A stretch of 64,000 nt of DNA. Source: Corallium rubrum. Its lineage: Eukaryota; Cnidaria; Anthozoa; Scleralcyonacea; Coralliidae. A model generated the notes under the pieces. It was not told the origin of the DNA. It did no database searches and saw only the letters and a program-made list of their open reading frames with translations. This document shows positions 38,779 to 59,800 of this stretch, in pieces. The stretch's first letter is position 1. Every line of letters starts with the position of its first letter. The DNA lies in assembly GCA_964035015.1 (NCBI GenBank), contig OZ036003.1, positions 7,785,330 to 7,849,329 of the forward strand, read 5' to 3'. The position numbers and the translations under genes are program-made.

Positions 38779-40367
38779 TTTTGTATCTGCGCAGCAGATA
38801 TATTGCTATCGTGTTGTGTGTGTGCATGCATGTATGTATGTATGTATGTATGTATGTATGTATGTTAGCTTTTTTGGGTAACCACTGACCTGTAGTGTGT
38901 GCTGTGGTGTAACAATATTTCGTCCGCCATATCACGAAGTCCTTCGAAGCGACAAAGTTTTGGATTAAAATACTACGATTTTCAGGGTTCTATGCTATAC
39001 GATTTTTTCAAATAATTCACATATCTTGTACATAATTTAACGTTCTATCTAATTGTACGAATTTCGTGAATGGTACAAACCTACAGACGATTCGGGAATA
39101 CTTTAAAATGATTGCGTCTGACCGTACGCCAAGTGTTAGCATAATAATGCAATTTGATATTTGCGCTCATCTCAGTTCAAATAGATTTTTCTCCGTTGCT
39201 ATTCTACGATTTTTTCTAATTCACATACGTTGTACAGAATTTTACGCTCTATCTAACCGTGCAAGTTTCCCAAATGGCACAAATCTACAAACGATTCAGG
39301 GATTTACTTTAAATATGACGTGGTTTGACCGTATGTCAAGTAAATAGCGTAATAATGCAATTTGATATTTGTTATTTGCGCTCACGTCAGTTCAAATAGC
39401 CTTTTCTCCGTTGCTATTCTATACCATGTTTTCTAATTCACATATGTTGTACAGAATTTAACGCTCTATATAACTGTTGAGTTCGTGAATGGCACAAACC
39501 TACAGACGATTCAGGGGTATACTTTAAAAACGCGGTATCCGCGGGCGGCTCAACTGCAATGAAGATATATCCCAATACGGCTGTTAGCCGTTAAATTCTA
39601 TATTTCCGACAAAGTTTTTGACTAAAACACTATGATTTTTCAAGGTTCTATTCTATGCGATTTTTTCTAATTCACATGTGTTGTAGAGTATTTAACGCTC
39701 TATCTCACTGTAGAAGACAGTTTCGTGAATGGCACAAATCTACAGACGATTCAGGGATACTTTAAATATGATTGCGTTTGACCCGATAATTGACATTTGA
39801 TATTTGGCGCTCATCTCAGTTCAAATAGATTTTTCTCCGTTGCTATTCTACGATTTTTTTAATTCACATTTGTTTTACAGAATTAACGCTCCATCTAACG
39901 GTATAAGTTTCCAAAATGGCACAAACCTTACCTACAGGCGATTCAGGGGTATACTTTAGACCCGCGGTGTCCGGCTCAACAACTGTATTGGGATATATCT
40001 TCAGTTAGCCATTAAATTCTATATTTCCGACAAAGCTTTGCACTAAAACATTTCGCAGATAGGGGATATTGCTGATAAAACTGGTAAGTATTTTTAACGT
40101 GACTTATAGTAAACTTTTGACGGCGATCTACCACAGTTTTTGTGAGTCATGATAAATTATTTTGGTCAGAGAATTGAACGTGTACTTTCTCTGATCTTTA
40201 ATTATCTTATAAGATCTCGATAAAATCTTATAAGATCTACGTGTAAAAATCTTATAAGATTTTTCTTAAGATCTTACAAGATTTTCCAAGATCGCACAAG
40301 ATCTTGACATGATTCTCACAGTGGTGGGTTTGCGCAGATACATGTACGCATAGCGGACCTTTTGTTA
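38779..40367. repeat. Unclassified 1.5-kb dispersed repeat, copy 2
   Basis: Same orientation and ends as copy 1, roughly 95% identical by eye, with indels and an expanded GTAT microsatellite (38826-38863). The 590 bp between the foldback and this copy (38191-38778) shows no gene. Confidence 0.75.
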
Positions 40368-43030
40368 CAAGTAGGTTGACGCCATCGGCCAATCAGAAAA
40401 TAATTCAATAATCATTCCCGATCAAAGATTGTTTTCAAATTAAACATGCCACTGTTTTTAGATAAAATATCAAAGAAAATTGTCCGCCCGGCCCCCGAAT
40501 TGACCAAATCCGGAGCAGAATGAATCCTTTGATAAGACTCAAGTGGATATAAACACCACCATGGTAGCCATATAAATAGAATATAAGGAAAGCTTTATAC
40601 TTAATAGCAGCTCTTTAGGACTGAGATTCTTTTAGAGACGTTTCCGGTCTTGTTTTGCTAGCTTGTTTGTATTTCAGATTTTTGACATATCCAACGAATA
40701 CGATTACTTCCACTAATGAATTTGCCATAGTGCGCGAAAATGACCTTGAACTGCGTTTGCGCTAAATGCGCGTGATGATTGACACGATTTGTGTCGCAAT
40801 GAATACTGTAATATGATTCCAATTGTCTACAACGGACGTTGCATGATATGATATCTCTTGCTAATCTCATTACGCGGTGCTACATACAGTATACGAAGTT
40901 CGTTTTTCACCTTTGCGTCTCGTGCATATTTCGCAACGATCTGCACTCTGCATGAGTGAAAGCATGCCACACGCACACTTCGGTCTCTGTGAGGTCAGTC
41001 AACCAAGTTGATATTTCTCATGCCAGTTTGGATTGGACATACGTTTGGAAAATATAACGTGCATCATGTCGAGTCGCCAAACCAGTGTCAGCTACCTTAA
41101 CTTTTTCCATTCTTTCATCAAACGGTGACACTATGCAGTGACGAAGTCCTTTAAATAAGAGTCAATCGTAAAGAATTTACAGAGAAACATATGGACTAAT
41201 TTTTTAATGATAAGTATAGATGATTGGAGTTAGTTTAACTTTGCTACCGAGTCTTTTCATACTATTATTTGAATCGAACTCCTTCAGAACCTGGGCGCAA
41301 CCAGATTATTGACATTGAGGATTGACGCTCGCTCTGAGCTGTCTGGTGCCGAGACACTGATTCATTCATTCCAAGCATTTCATCACATAGCCATTATAAC
41401 GTTACGCAATCCCAGTACAAACCGCACAAAGGGATTTCCATTATATTATAGCATAAGAATTTTTTCTAGGATGGACTCCTAAATTATTAATTATGGTTCA
41501 AATCATTCCGAAATCACACTTTTGAAAAAGTTCGTCCAGCCCAATCCCGACAGACTTTTCCAAAAGTTCAACTTGTTGAATTCACCAGAAGACTGTGGTA
41601 CACAACCGTACATTGAAGTCAGTCTGCAAAATCCTTGGCAGTACAACGAAAAAGTTTGCATGTGTATTTAATAGAGCTATATACACATCCCGCTACGGCG
41701 GCTTCGCCGGCATGCTGGTAAAAACAGGATAAAACTAACAGAGCTGTCAAAGCTGAAACCTCGTAAATTGTGCTTATAACCTTATAGTTTAAAATAGCCC
41801 AGTTTTTATATTTTTATTCCATATTAATATTCATATCAAAAACCGGCTCCTAACTTTCACGGTGTTAACTGTTTAGCGATTGCAATTCGAAATGACAGTT
41901 GATCTCAAATTTTGTGTAGAGTGACTAAACTAGGGTTCGATAGTCGCTCCTTTTAGCTAGGAGGCAGCTCAGTCAGAATCGTGTAAAATGTCTCTCAACA
42001 TTTCCTGTCCGATAGTGTCGAACTTGAAAAACGATGAAATCCAATTCTTATTAGCAATTGTAATTTTATTCATAGTGGCCAAAGAAGCTTTGTCCTTTGG
42101 AAATTTCCTGCATGCCACCAACTGGTATTAACAACAGGCTAGCAACAAGACATCAAACCGCAGTCTGGTCAACAAAATAATTTAGTTCCTCACAGCATCT
42201 TACTGTAAAAAGCGTTACAGTTTGAGTTTTCGAATAATAATCGCAGGCCCAGATGGATATTTGCTCTGGTGTCGTACCGTGTGTTGTCGTGCGTATTTTA
42301 TAGTTACCACCCCCGCTGTCCAAAACTAAAACCCCAACTTGATATGCTATATGAGTTCATATTGTTTCTCCTATGCTGATGACAATACACGGATTAGATT
42401 AGATACTATATTATTTAACAAAATCCATACGTTGGGGAAATGTTTGCAAATATAGCGAATTACCCATAGAGCTCCGCAGGCGAGTCCCACCAACGGATAT
42501 CCTTTCGGCTGTTTCTTTCAGTAATCGATACCACTACCAGGATGAATTGATATCTATCAATAGACTATCTTAATAATATTTTATGCACAAATTGTGAAAG
42601 TTGTTTTTCGTCGATAAAAATCTTACTAAAAAACTAGAAGATTTAGGGCAATCAGACAGCAGTCCGCAAACAAAGAGCCGACCACTTTGGTCGGAGTGGG
42701 GGCTAGAAACCGCAGCTGTTTTCTATTCCATGCTGTAATGTAATATCACCTGGCTAAGATATGCATCTAGAATGTGACATATAACCCAAACAGACAGACG
42801 TTGAGATGTACAAGACGCTGCTCAAATGTCATCCAGTCACCTGCACCCTCTGTCCACTCGGTGTCGAATTTGTGTTTGTGAGCTCCAAACTTTGAAAAGA
42901 TCCGTAATTTTGTACTCAGATCCGAAACGGAAAGAAGGCCTATTATTCAAATTCGAAATTACCGAATATTAGAGCTTGAACAGATGTTATTGTTGATAAG
43001 AGGAATAAAGCGCCGGGAATTGAGGAGCAG
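40368..43030. other. Region upstream of stonin, no gene recognised
   Basis: Unique-looking AT-rich DNA without long frames or strong inverted repeats. It probably holds the stonin promoter and 5' UTR; no convincing TATA box or CpG-rich block stands out. CCGCTACGGCGGCTTCGCCGG near 41690 is a small GC-rich hairpin. Confidence 0.5.
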
Positions 43031-43108
43031 ATGAACGGGGTCACTTTGGCTTGGCCGGCCAGAAATCAAATAAGAGCGTTGCGGTCAGACAAATTTACAG
43101 TCAAATGA
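43031..43108 (+). promoter_or_regulatory. Upstream ORF overlapping the stonin start (ATGA)
   Basis: An ATG at 43031 opens 25 codons (MNGVTLAWPARNQ...) that stop at TGA 43106-43108, overlapping the stonin ATG at 43105-43107. The arrangement is that of termination-reinitiation uORFs. It assumes the mRNA leader reads through this stretch unspliced. Confidence 0.45.
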
Positions 43109-45316
43109 ATTATAAAACGAGTAGAGACGGCGATGGGGAATTACTGTTGTCGTGTGGTGGTAACTGGACTGAAAACACCGTTATTCCAAGCACTTCGGAA
43201 AAGACGAGTCCGCCATTAGACGCAACAACGCCAGTCACCGAATCATCTTCAGAAGAGAAGCCTTCGCTTGGCGACAAAGAAGCGGATTCGACGAATATCC
43301 GAGTTGTAAATTCAATTCCAAAAAGTGACGGTGTTTCGAGTTCGAGTGGAGATTTAAATGGCCGCGTATCGCCATTTCAATCGGATATTTCAAGTAAGAA
43401 AGAAGCTGGCGAATATCGGGAAAGCTCCTTGTCAAGTTGTCCAGATTGGGTTTCGTTTGGAGAAAGTAGCAATCATGCTAATTCGCAACATCTAAGAACT
43501 GATATTCTTTCGCCGAGCCAAGATTGTTCTAAAGAAGACAATGGCTTCCCGGAGAGATCTGCGAACGGCAACACCTGGGTAAAATTTGGTATTGCGAAAG
43601 GCGACGAAAATACAGTCCCTAGTTCGTTGACACGGCCGGAAGAAGTTGTCGATGACGCGATCCTAACTTCGGGGCGAAGCACTGATGAAGAGCTTCTCGA
43701 GTTGGTTGAGAATCTTGGAAACGACGTCTACACTAATCCTTTTGATAATTCCGAACTTGACCGCATCAATTCCTTCTCGCAAGTTTCTCCAAAACGTGGC
43801 AATGGCGGCCCACATAACACCATTCAAAAGCCACCTGCCTCAGGTGACACCCACCAGACCGAGATTTCCCAAAATGAAACCAGTCCAGCCACAGACAGAA
43901 TTGATGGTAAGACCCCATCCACCAAAGCAAGTGAAGTATTACCACCTCTCCTAGATTTTCCACCAAAACCCACAAATACCACCTGGTCAGTGTTACTTCG
44001 GTATCCAAACACAAAGCGTAAATTTCGAGCCAGAGAGTGGAGACCAGTTATCTTAAAACTGGATGGTTCAGTCCTGCAAGTATTCGAGGAGCATGATATG
44101 TCAGCACCTTTTCGCGAAGTTTCATTGCAGTGTTTCTATGCATTGACGACACCACAACTCCAAATTCATAATGCAAGTAAAGTTCACACTGTCAAGTTAC
44201 TGTATGTAAAGTACAAGGAATGTCAGAAGCATCTGTCAAAGAAGAATGTTCAGTACATTGCCAGGACTACTCCAATTATAAAGATAGCGTCCACCTCCCA
44301 TCTTGTTATTCGCGAGTTTGTTGAGGTTGTCAAAGATGCTATGAGATCTTTGCCAATATTTAGAGATCGTGGTATCAGCCATAACACAGAAGCAGTGTAT
44401 ATCGATGTCCACGACACATGTTCTGTGAAGTTAGATGCAACAGGTACAGTCCTCATGTTGGGAATTTTAGTGCGAATATATCTCCGAGCTTTCATCAGTG
44501 GTGATGCTGAATGCCAGCTGGTCTTGAATGATATCCATGTGAAATCACAAGAAGAAACCCGTCTTCGAGAGGAGCTTATGCCCCAACGAGTCCACAAGTG
44601 GATCGATCTCCAGAACTGTAACTTTCACAGCACTGTCAATCCAGCCACCTATGACCAGGACCACTGCATTCATCTCAAGCCTTTGGATTCCTGTACATTT
44701 GAAGTGATGCAGTTCCGTGTACACCATTGGAAACCCCTACCATTGCTTGCACACTGCAGTCTCATTGTTGATGGTCACGGAAGAGTAGAAATTAAGGCTG
44801 ATGTTAAGCTTTGTAGTGATTCCAAGTTGGCAAAGTACAAAAGAAAGAATATTTGTCTCTATTTTCCAATTCCAGATTCATGGGTACCATTATTCATGAA
44901 GGAGAAGTTATTTCGTGGTGAAAGGTCCATCAAATCAACCAGTGCACAGAAAGCATTAAAGATGAGGAACAAGCTGAATCGACCACCATGTACCATCGAG
45001 GTTTCCACAGGAAGTGCCAAGTATGAGCCAGAATACAAGGCCATTGTCTGGCGGATAGATGAGCTTCCACTACTGAACACCACTGCTCCTGCAGATTCAT
45101 CACATGATTTTACCTGTCATGTGCAAACAATGAACTCATCTGGCCTACCTGATGACTACAAACCACATTGTGTCATGGAATACGAGATCCCATACACAGT
45201 TGCATCTGATACCAATGTTGTCAATTTTAAAGTTTCTGACAAGAAGATTTCTACGAGAGAAGTGTCATATCATACATACTATTCTTACCAGTTACAAATG
45301 AACACTACAAGTCTAA

Positions 45317-45330
<14 letters not shown>
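43105..45330 (+). CDS. Stonin-family endocytic adaptor (stoned B / stonin homologue)
   Basis: 741 residues in one uninterrupted exon. ATG 43105 is the first in-frame ATG after an in-frame TGA at 43021. The N-terminal half is Ser/Thr/acidic-rich and disordered. It carries two WVxF motifs (WVSFG at 115 and WVKFG at 158), which in stonin 2 bind the alpha-ear of AP-2, and an NPF motif at 211-213, the ligand of EH domains in Eps15 and intersectin. From about 290 a stonin homology domain follows (WSVLLRYPNTKRKFRAREW), then a mu-homology domain from about 445 to 730 (AVYIDVHDTCSVKL; WKPLPLLAHCSLIVDGHGRV; YKAIVWRIDELP; YHTYYSYQLQM). Stonins sort synaptotagmin into clathrin-coated vesicles. Length is close to vertebrate stonin 1. 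Nothing is broken. Whether it corresponds to stonin 1 or 2 cannot be said, as that split is vertebrate. Confidence 0.93.
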
Positions 45331-54114
<8,784 letters not shown>

Positions 54115-54919
54115 TGACTGACTACTGTTAGATCAATTTCAACGACACATACTATTTCTAAAGTCATGCTTGTTCTCCAGCTAGGACATAACAGTGAGGT
54201 TAAGTTCAACTTCCGATTGACTTGCAATACTGAATAGGGTTATGATCATGCGCAGTAGATCATTTAACGACGGCGTATGGGATTTTGGTAGTCAACACTT
54301 CCGAAGTAGACCGCATTTCGGAAGTCAGTTTGATGATATGATGCAGACTGAATATGGGATCTGGTCGCTCTAATTTGCTTAGCTCTAGGGCGAGAAGAAG
54401 CTCTTCCTCGTCTATAATGTCATCATCATATGCTTGCAAAGGTAAGACGTCTTCGAGGTTTATATTTAATACCCGCCATGTTTCACAGTTTCAATATTTA
54501 CATTTGAATTAGCATGTTTATCGGATTTCTAATATGACAACGAATCAGAAGTGTAGAATATTGGTATTGGACTATTGGTATTCGCATCGGAAGTCCCGCT
54601 TAACCTCCCTAATATATTAGAAACAAAAAAAACTGAGAAACAGAAAGCTGGTCTCCATAGTATTATAGAAACATTTTAGTGTCAAGACTGTTTGGGTAAA
54701 TTGTAAAAACATTCACTCTTTGCGCTTTGACTAAAAAAACGTACGGTCTTTAATTGACTACCATGCATGCATGCTGTTACCTGCGTTTCTGTAATTCTTT
54801 GAAAATGTCATAGATTTTATGTAATATGTTTGTTGTTTGTTCCATGTTTTCTACCAAATGAATCTTACGTATTTTAAGCTGGGCTATTGCGATGCCATAC
54901 TTTGCTTGCTTGTTCGTTC

Positions 54920-55368
54920 CTTCCTTCCTTCCTTCCTTCCTTCCTTCCTTCCTTCCTTCCTTCCTTCCTTCCTTCCTTCCTTCCTTCCTTCCTTCCTTCC
55001 TTCCTTCCTTCCTTCCTTCCTTCCTTCCCTCCCTCCCTCCTTCCTTCCTTCCTTCCTTCCTTCCTTCCTTCCTTCCTTCCTTCCTTCCTTCCTTCCTTCC
55101 TTCCTTCCTTCCTTCCTTCCATCCTTCCTTCCTTCCTTCCTTTGTTCGTTCCTTCCTTCCTTTGTTCGTTCCTTCCTTCCTTTGTTCGTTCCTTCCTTCC
55201 TTCCTTCCTTCCTTCCTTCCTTCCTTCCTTCCTTCCTTCCTTCCTTCCTTCCTTCCTTCCTTCCTTCCTTCCTTCCTTCCTTCCTTCGTTCCTTCCTTCC
55301 TTCGTTCCTTCGTTCGTTCGTTCGTTCGTTCGTTCGTTCGTTCGTTCGTTCCTTCGTTCGTTCAGAAT
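54920..55368. repeat. (TTCC)n / (TTCG)n microsatellite
   Basis: About 450 bp, with a transition to TTCG units at 55285-55368 and a triplicated TTTGTTCGTTCC block at 55141-55190. Confidence 0.95.
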
Positions 55369-55394
55369 CATTTGCAAGCGAGATCTTTAACCTC

Positions 55395-55735
55395 TCTTTT
55401 ACAGTCAAAATGGAAATCCCTTCCCACTTCTTCTGTAGTTCGTTGCGTATTACTGTATTTCTGTAGCCGCTACCGAAGCCTCAGAAATGTTTTGTTGAAA
55501 ACCGTACAAAAATAATATAATTTTGCTTTAAATGGCATTTAATCATAATACAATGGATGTTTATCCCAAATCGATACCAACAGACGAATATACATCAAAA
55601 AATTGGCGACTTTTATCGCTAGACTTTCCTCACGCTTCAGTAGTGGTTACATGTACAGAAATACAGTAATACACAACCAACTACGGAAGTGGGAAGGTAT
55701 TTTCATTTTGACTGTAAAACCTTTGAAGATTCGGA
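55395..55735. mobile_element. MITE, about 80-bp arms
   Basis: TTTTACAGTCAAAATGGAAAT, GGAAATCCCTTCCCACTTC and ATTACTGTATTTCTGTA return inverted near 55650-55725. It directly adjoins the TTCG microsatellite. Confidence 0.65.
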
Positions 55736-56049
55736 GGTATTATCTGTAGGAAAACGGACTTATCATGCATGCGCTGACGTGACGCCACTGACGAGCTGAC
55801 GAACCGAAGAAAACCGCGGGGGGAAAAGCAACTGTCTTTGAACTGCATTTTTGGTTCTGAGGGAGTGATTCTCTTTATATCTTCAACTGAAATGTATAGT
55901 AAAACAATTATTGAATATCAAGAATTGTCAATGTCCCAGACCGTATTATCAGCCTTCGGCTTCGGCAGATAACACAAACTTCGACCTTGATAATTCTTCA
56001 TATCAAAAAAGTCTCCTCCAACCTATATATTACTATATATTAATACCCC

Positions 56050-56370
<321 letters not shown>

Positions 56371-56828
56371 GTCCACGGAAAAGCTATAAAACCACCAAGC
56401 CTAAACTTCGACAGTGTGCAATGGGTGTTTGGCTTTTGAAAAGATTAGCGTTTTCACTTTCGAAAAGTGCAAAACGTTCAACCATCACTAACTTGGCGGC
56501 CATTTTGGATTATTCTTGACTATATGGCCACAGGAGCCCGATCCAGTCACTTCAACATTGCCGCTAACTGTGTCTCTAAACAAAGAGACCTTCCTAAAAA
56601 CTTGTTCTTTTCCAAGACCGTGAATTTTCCACAGTTAACCACTAGCAATTGTTCAATATCTGTGTTGTCCTGTGGACGTTCCAAGCATAATACTAATTTC
56701 TGTGGGTTTGTAGCTATTTTATAGCTCCCCTTCTCTTTAGAGGATTTTTCTAATTATCTCCAAATAACTAATGTTAACACTTTGAAGCCTAACAACGAGT
56801 CTTTGAAGCGGAAGTCGAACTTTTCAAT

Positions 56829-59800
56829 TAGGGTCAAAAATAAAGCCTTTTTAGACCTTTTGTGGGAAGGAGAAGGAGAAGGCTGTATTTTGGCTAAAAA
56901 TTATTTTTTTTATTTTAAAAAAAAATCCGGAAAAAAAAAGTAAAAACCAACGTTGGCCTTTACTTTTTGACCGATTTTGCTCACTTTTGAAACTTTTGAC
57001 TTAGGGTCAAAAACGCTTAAATAAAGTCGTTTTAGACATTCTGTGAAAAGGAGAAGGCTATATTTTGGCTAAAAAAGATCTTTTTGATTTTTGGAAAAAA
57101 ATCCGGAGAAAAAAAGTAAAGGGGTTAGCCTTTACTTTTTGACCGATTTTGGTCACTTTTGAAACTTTTGAGTTAGGGTCAAAAACAGTTAAATAAAGTC
57201 GGTTTAGACATTCTGTGCAAAGGAGAAGGCTGTATTTTGGCTAAAAATGATTTTTTTGATTTTTTGAAAAAAATCCGGAAAAGAAAAGTAAAGGGGTTAG
57301 CCTTTACTTTTTGATAGATTTTGGTCACTTTTGAAACTTTTGAGTTAGGGTTAAAAACGGTTAAATAAAGTCCTTTTAGACATTCTATGAAAAGGAGAAG
57401 GCTGTATTTTGGCTAAAAATAGGTTTTTTGATTTTTTGAAAAAAATCCGGAAAAAAAAAGTAAAGGGGTTAGCCTTTACTTTTTGACCGATTTTGGTCAC
57501 TTTTGAAACTTTTGAGTTAGGGTAAAAAACGGTTAAATAAAGTCGTTTTAGACATTCTGTGAAAAGGAGAAGGCTGTATTTTGGCTAAAAATAATTTCCT
57601 TGATTTTTTGAAATAAATCCGGAAGCAAAAAAGTAAAGGGGTTAGCCTTTACTTTTTGACCGATTTTGGTCACTTTTGAAACTTTTGAGTTAGGGTCAAA
57701 AACGGTTAAATAAAGTCGTTTTAGACCTTCTATGAAAAGAAGAAGACTGTATTTTCGCTAAAAATAATTTTTTTGATTTTTTGAAAAAAATCCGGAAAAC
57801 AAAAGTAAAGGGGTTAGCCTTTACTTTTTGATCGATTTTGGTCACTTTTGAAACTTTTGAGTTAGGGTTAAAAACGGTTAAATAAAGTCCTTTTAGACAT
57901 TCTGTGAAAAGGAGAAGGCTGTATTTTGGCTAAAAATAATTTTCTTGATTTTTTGAAAAAAATCCGGAAGAAAAAAAGTAAAGGGGTTAGCCTTTACTTT
58001 TTGACCGATTTTGGTCACTTTTGAAACTTTTGAGTTAGGGTTAAAAACGGTTAAATAAAGTCCTTTTAGACATTCTATGAAAAGGAGAAGGCTGTATTTT
58101 GGCTAAAAATAATTTCCTTGATTTTTTGAAATAAATCCGGAAGCAAAAAAGTAAAGGGGTTAGCCTTTACTTTTTGACCGATTTTGGTCACTTTTGAAAC
58201 TTTTGAGTTAGGGTAAAAAACGGTTAAATAAAGTCGTTTTAGACATTCTGTGAAAAGGAGAAGGCTGTATTTTGGCTAAAAATAATTTCCTTGATTTTTT
58301 GAAATAAATCCGGAAGCAAAAAAGTAAAGGGGTTAGCCTTTACTTTTTGACCGATTTTGGTCACTTTTGAAACTTTTGAGTTAGGGTCAAAAACGGTTAA
58401 ATAAAGTCGTTTTAGACCTTCTATGAAAAGAAGAAGGCTGTATTTTCGCTAAAAATAATTTTTTTGATTTTTTGAAAAAAATCCGGAAAAGAAAAGTAAA
58501 GGGGTTAGCCTTTACTTTTTGATCGATTTTGGTCACTTTTGAAACTTTTGAGTTAGGGTTAAAAACGGTTAAATAAAGTCCTTTTAGACATTCTGTGAAA
58601 AGGAGAAGGCTGTATTTTGGCTAAAAATAATTTTCTTGATTTTTTGAAAAAAATCCGGAAGAAAAAAAGTAAAGGGGTTAGCCTTTACTTTTTGACCGAT
58701 TTTGGTCACTTTTGAAACTTTTGAGTTAGGGTTAAAAACGGTTAAATAAAGTCCTTTTAGACATTCTATGAAAAGGAGAAGGCTGTATTTTGGCTAAAAA
58801 TAGGTTTTTTGATTTTTTGAAAAAAATCCGGAAAAAAAAAGTAAAGGGGTTAGCCTTTACTTTTTGACCGATTTTGGTCACTTTTGAAACTTTTGAGTTA
58901 GGGTAAAAAACGGTTAAATAAAGTCGTTTTAGACATTCTGTGAAAAGGAGAAGGCTGTATTTTGGCTAAAAATAATTTCCTTGATTTTTTGAAATAAATC
59001 CGGAAGCAAAAAAGTAAAGGGGTTAGCCTTTACTTTTTGACCGATTTTGGTCACTTTTGAAACTTTTGAGTTAGGGTTAAAAACGGTTAAATAAAGTCCT
59101 TTTAGACATTCTGTGAAAAGGAGAAGGCTGTATTTTGGCTAAAAATAATTTTCTTGATTTTTTGAAAAAAATCCGGAAGAAAAAAAGTAAAGGGGTTAGC
59201 CTTTACTTTTTGACCGATTTTGGTCACTTTTGAAACTTTTGAGTTAGGGTTAAAAACGGTTAAATAAAGTGCTTTTAGACATTCTGTGAAAAGGAGAAGG
59301 CTGTATTTTGGCTAAAAATAGGTTTTTTGATTTTTTGAAAAAAATCCGGAAAAAAAAAGTAAAGGGGTTAGCCTTTACTTTTTGACCGATTTTGGTCACT
59401 TTTGAAACTTTTGAGTTAGGGTCATAAACGGTTAAATAAAGTCGTTTTAGACCTTCTGTGAAAAGGAAAAGGCTGTATTTTGGCTAAAAATAATTTTTTA
59501 GATTTTTGGAAAAAAATCCGGAAAAAAAAAAGTAAAGGGGTTAGCCTTTACTTTGTGACCGATTTTCGTGACTTTTGAAACTTTTGAGTTAGGGTCAAAA
59601 ACGGTTAAATAAAGTCATTTTAGACCTTCTGTGAAAAGGAGAAGGTTGTATTTTGGCTAAAAATAATTTTTTAGATTTTTGGAAAAAAATCCGGGAAAAA
59701 AAAAGTAAAGGGGTTAGCCTTTACTTTGTGACCGATTTTGGTCACTTTTGAAACTTTTGAGTTAGGGTAAAAAACGGTTAAATAAAGTCATTTTAGACCT

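Noticed and set aside
43051-43104. Stonin start at TTG 43051
   Set aside because: A TTG start is not expected in an animal mRNA; the first in-frame ATG is at 43105 and an in-frame stop lies at 43021.
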